NCBI GenBank assembly: GCA_949357655.1 | Contig: CASHTG010000003.1 | Coordinates: 1,178,001-1,242,000, forward strand | From: Parascedosporium putredinis | Lineage: Eukaryota > Ascomycota > Sordariomycetes > Microascales > Microascaceae | Reading direction: 5' to 3' | Length of the DNA: 64,000 nucleotides | Part shown: positions 60,381-64,000 of the stretch, one piece after another | Numbering within the stretch: the first letter of the stretch is position 1 | Layout of the letters: every line of letters begins with the position of its first letter | The notes under the pieces: generated by a model | Told to the model about the DNA's origin: nothing | The model's input: the letters and a program-made list of their open reading frames with translations, nothing else | Database searches by the model: none | Position numbers and translations under genes: made by a program

Positions 60381-60854
60381 GGTTGTTCTGTTGTTAAGTA
60401 TGTGTCTAAAGGGGGAAAAACCCCAAAAGAAAAACGAGAAAAGAGTCGAGCGAAAAAGAAAAAAAGAAATCTGGCGATATTTTCAAATCCAAGCTTGGGT
60501 TCCTGGATTGACGAGTCTCACTCTCGCTAAATATCTCTAATACCCCGCCCGGCGCAGCTCGCCACAGGGGACGGAGTCGTCGCCCGCAACCAATGAACGC
60601 TCACAAGTTACATCTTTCATGCAGGATCTCGATCGACGCGCAACACCAGTGAAACGAATGCCGGAAGCCTGGTCAAAGGCCGTCTTGAACACAGATAACG
60701 ATAATAACCCCCTCCCCTCGCTTCGGATCGGGCGGAACTATGCTTATCGAAAAAGGCAACACGACCAAAGTGTGAAGAGGATCAACAATACTAAAGCGTG
60801 AAGAGGAAGGCAAGTGTGAAGAAGAGGTAGAGCTGGTGCTCCAGCTTCACAATC
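60381..60854. promoter_or_regulatory. shared divergent promoter region
   Basis: This 474-bp stretch separates the start codons of the HeLo-pseudokinase gene (minus) and the kinase-ankyrin gene (plus), so it must contain both promoters. It holds an A-rich tract near 60415-60470. No specific binding site is identified. Confidence 0.5.
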
Positions 60855-63800
60855 ATGTCCGATCTCCTCTCACTTACCTACTATTCCGAAGCCGACGACG
60901 AGTCGGAGCTGGTAAACCGGCCCGACAAGTCCTACGCCGTCCACGGCCAAGCCGGCTTCCTCGCCATCGCCGTCGCGCTCGAGATCCCCGTCCTCAGCGC
61001 CCAAAACAACGTCCTCGCCAACATGAACCCCCTCGTCGCCGGCGCAGGCGCCTCCTTTCCGTCCGCGCCTCCCTCTCCGAAATGTCCCTCGACCCGCAGA
61101 TCGACTTCGTCAACACCTCCGCCACCATGGTCGCCTGGGTCAAGCAAAACAAGGAGGCCGGGAGATTTAGGAGGCACGTGTCGAAGCACATCGTCACGTC
61201 GGCGGACCCTCGCACCGACGACGCCCGTCACCTGGCGGCCATCATCAACGAGATCCGGGTCTTGTCCGCCGAGGTGATTCGCGAGAGCGACGTCGTCGTC
61301 GCCATGCTCGGCTTGTCGTGGCAGGAGATGCCTAGCAAAGGGCGATTCTGGCCGCAAATCATCCTCGAGGCCGCCGACGAGGGCACCCTGACCGAATACC
61401 TCCAGACAAGCAAGGTGAACTTCGACAACAAGCTCGCCATCGCCATTAGCGTCTCCCGCGGGCTCGAATTCCTTCATTCCCACGGCATCGTCCACTGCGA
61501 TTTGAAACCGAGCAATATCCTCATCTTCACCACCGGCCTCACCGAGGAGGAGCTCGAACTATGTCGGAGCGCGGGCAAGGACCCGATCCGCACAAAGCTC
61601 TGCGATTTCGGGTTTGCTGTCATCACCGAAGACTATCCCGCGGAGAAAATGTTTCAGGCGCGTGTGGGCAGTTATCCCTGGATTGCCCCCGAACTCGACG
61701 CGGAGCTGGCCATCCCTATGGATCAGCTGCACAAAGCTGACATTTACTGCCTTGGGCTAGTCATGGCTGCGGCTTTCATGGACGGTGTCCGCCCGTTTGA
61801 TGGAATATCGGACGAAGATCTCCTGAAAAGCAAGCTTCTGGACCCGACGGAACCTGGATCGGCTGCTAGCATGCTTCTTGCCGAAATCGAGAACAAGGTA
61901 CAAATCGACGCTTATCAGCGAGAGTACATTGAGGCTTTGCTCCACGGAACTTGCACACCTCTAGCCGACAACCGCGTTAGTCTACCAGCACTCCAAAATT
62001 ACCTATTTCTCGGAATAATGCAGTGTCTGGGCGAGGGGGCGCCGGCTCTTCGAACCGACTACTTCCCGGACCTACGGGACGCCGGCGATGGCTACAAGTA
62101 AGGGCATAACATCAACCCCCTTCAAGCAACACGAGGATGTCAGATAGCCGAGGCTAACTTTTGCAGGAATGTCTTGCTCGCTTTCCAAAAGAAACATGCG
62201 CCCGAACCGAATAGTGTAGGTGACGGAATGTTGCCCCCGGCCCCACAATTGCCGTCGTTTCTCTCGAGCTAATCTCATCTTCAAGGCTCTTCCGCGCTCT
62301 GAAGCAGATGTACGCGGACTAGATATCCTCAGTAACCTACGCAGCCGTCGCGATGAACTATACTCCACGATTATCGGAAACGCAGAATTAGAAGAGACCC
62401 TAGCAAACTCCTTTGGAGACACCACCCTCCCTCCGTCTCAGGTTCGGCGGTTCGCGGCGACCAAGACAACGGAAGAAGGCGTAGAATTGGCTGAGCAACT
62501 TGAAGAAATTTGGGACAAGGCCATGGTCAAAGTTCCGGATGTAAGATGAAGTAGTGTGCCCCATCGTTGGGGGTTTGTAGTCCCGACCGGCTAACGCGTG
62601 GCTCTACTCGGCCTCTAGTTTGCCTACGAGCAGGACATCATACCTTCGCTTCTGCCCCGAGTTTCTCGCAAAGAGCTCGTGAATGACCTTGAGAATCAGG
62701 CCTCCCAGGATGTGGTGGCGGATCCGCTTGCACTCTTTCACCTTGCCGGTGCCTACTTCAACGGCCAGCTGTGCAACCCGGATCGGGAGCGAGGCCTGGC
62801 ATACCTAGTACAGGCCGCGAGCCTGAAATGCCCCGAGGCCATCTCAACGATTATCAACGTATCCGAGGCAGCTGAAACCAATCTTCGACTGATGGGACAC
62901 GAAGAGATTCTACCGGCCGTTAAAGAGTACGGGACGCGAGTTTTCTCCGGTGCACAGGGAACTTTATTTGACCTTGCGATACCACGTCGAGTTGAGAATA
63001 ATGTGATTCTTGCCAAGACCTGGGCGAGGGAGTGGCCCGAGGAGTATGAACAGTATCTAAAAGAAACTAGAAGGATGATCAACACCGGTATATCAATCAT
63101 CAATAACCCCTTATTCCTCCGGGCCAAGCCAAAGACCGGTGTCGCTGTTTTCGACTACGATACCCTTACCTCACTTCCCGAACATCTGTATGACCGCTTC
63201 GACCTGACAAAAAAGACGGCTTTCATAGAAGAGGTCCGAGCCAAAGGCTGCCTAGAAATGTGCGACTCGACAGGCTTCACCATGCTTCAGCGAGCAGCAA
63301 TCAATGACGACATCGCCCTCGCAGAAATCCTCGTCGTGGACCTCGGCGCCGCCGTCGACGGATGTGGCAACACTCACGGGTGGACACCTCTTCTTTTGAG
63401 CAGCCACTGCGGCTACTTTGAGCTCGCCAAGTGGTTCGCCGCCCATGGCGCCAACGTGAGCCAGCGCGAGGAGCTCCACGGCGCGAGCATCCTGCACTCT
63501 CTCAACCGTTATACCGAGAGGGCCCACTGCGAGGGAATCCTAGACCTCGCTCTCGAAGCTGACCTCGATATCAACTGCGCGATGGACAACGGATTGACCC
63601 CGCTGCATGCGACCTTTACCGGGTGGGACTATTCCGCGGGCGTGGCGGCGGAGTTGTTGGTGGAGTACGGAGGAGACCCGACGCGTGCCGCCCCTTCTTA
63701 TAAACAGGGCTCGGGTGTCGTCACTCCAATTAGCCTAGCCGCAGAAGCCCTCAACGTCCCGTTACTCGAAAGAATGATTGCCGCGGTCGAGGCGACTGCT

Positions 63801-64000
63801 GCCTGGGCAGGCCAGTCCGCTGCCCGGCACCTTGTTCGGGCAAAGTCGGACGCGGTTCGTGATGTATTCGCCCACCCTGACTTCTACTACATGGCCAGCG
63901 TGGGAAAGGATTACAAGTCTAAACTTGTAGATGTCTTGAGGGTGATTGTGGACGTAGATGTGCAGCGTACGTTGGCGAACCAGTCGATTAGGGGCGGCGA
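60855..64000 (+). CDS. protein kinase with ankyrin repeats, partial at 3' end
   Basis: This is a serine/threonine-type kinase joined to ankyrin repeats, cut by the window edge after more than 940 residues. The kinase appears active: a Gly-rich GAGASF, a VAWVK lysine, an INEI glutamate, the HCDLKPSNIL catalytic loop, LCDFGFA, and YPWIAPEL in place of APE. A helical linker follows, then a SEL1-like segment (DPLALFHLAGAYFNG, GLAYLVQAASLKCPEA). Ankyrin repeats begin near 63260 (GFTMLQRAAINDDIALAEIL, HGWTPLLLSSHCGYFELAKW, GLTPLHATFTG). Introns: 62098-62166, 62216-62285 and 62541-62618, of 69, 70 and 78 nt, with GCTAAC/T branch sites. One base is missing near 61070, between the Gly-rich loop and the rest. 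Start at 60855 (MSDLLSLTYYSE). Possibly a signalling partner of the divergent HeLo-pseudokinase gene, inferred from position only. Confidence 0.85.

Noticed and set aside
1..64000. CRISPR arrays, operons and ribosome binding sites
   Set aside because: None is present or expected; introns and gene structure show a eukaryotic nuclear genome.

Overview
The window is nuclear DNA of a filamentous ascomycete (Pezizomycotina, probably Sordariomycetes; the species cannot be named from the sequence). The evidence is short GT-AG introns of 50-130 nt with CTAAC-type branch sites, a class III chitin synthase, an ARN-type siderophore transporter, a hybrid histidine kinase, a GPI-protein gene cut into five small exons, and fungal NOD-like and HeLo-domain genes. 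I support 18 protein genes, one of them cut by the right edge, plus one doubtful gene, one intron-containing tRNA-Tyr gene and two related MITE-like elements.

Layout. 1.5-5.3 kb: hybrid histidine kinase (+). 5.6-7.9 kb: copper amine oxidase (-). 9.2-10.1 kb: secreted TIM-barrel-type protein (-). 10.76-10.92 kb: MITE copy 1. 12.1-12.7 kb: small three-exon gene (+). 13.7-15.8 kb: siderophore-iron transporter (-). 18.8-20.4 kb: multi-pass membrane protein (-). 22.4-22.9 kb: charged low-complexity protein (+). 23.8-24.1 kb: small secreted protein (-). 25.7 kb: tRNA-Tyr (-). 27.4-28.4 kb: GPI-anchored protein (+). 28.6-32.3 kb: GH27 alpha-galactosidase and a zinc polyol dehydrogenase, both (-). 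33.4-38.6 kb: a PNP-NACHT NOD-like receptor with a long C-terminal module (+), in a visibly AT-richer block with repeat debris downstream. 40.6-42.3 kb: peroxisomal acyl-CoA ligase (+). 43.0-45.3 kb: large membrane protein (-). 46.7-48.0 kb: metallophosphoesterase (-). 48.4-49.6 kb: Q/P-rich protein (-). 52.1-55.1 kb: class III chitin synthase (-). 56.06-56.21 kb: MITE copy 2. 58.4-60.4 kb: HeLo domain plus pseudokinase (-), divergent from a protein kinase-ankyrin gene (+) that leaves the window at 64.0 kb.

Most long conserved genes appear frameshifted, but nearly every shift is a missing base, usually inside a C/G or T run, and the protein family continues without interruption in the next frame. 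I read this as consensus indel error in the assembly, not pseudogenization. CDS coordinates below span these shifts.

Two blocks have an immune or allorecognition flavour typical of fungi: the PNP-NACHT receptor, and the HeLo-pseudokinase / kinase-ankyrin divergent pair at the right end. The rest is cell wall (chitin synthase), nutrient acquisition (siderophore transporter, alpha-galactosidase, polyol dehydrogenase, amine oxidase), peroxisomal metabolism and signalling.
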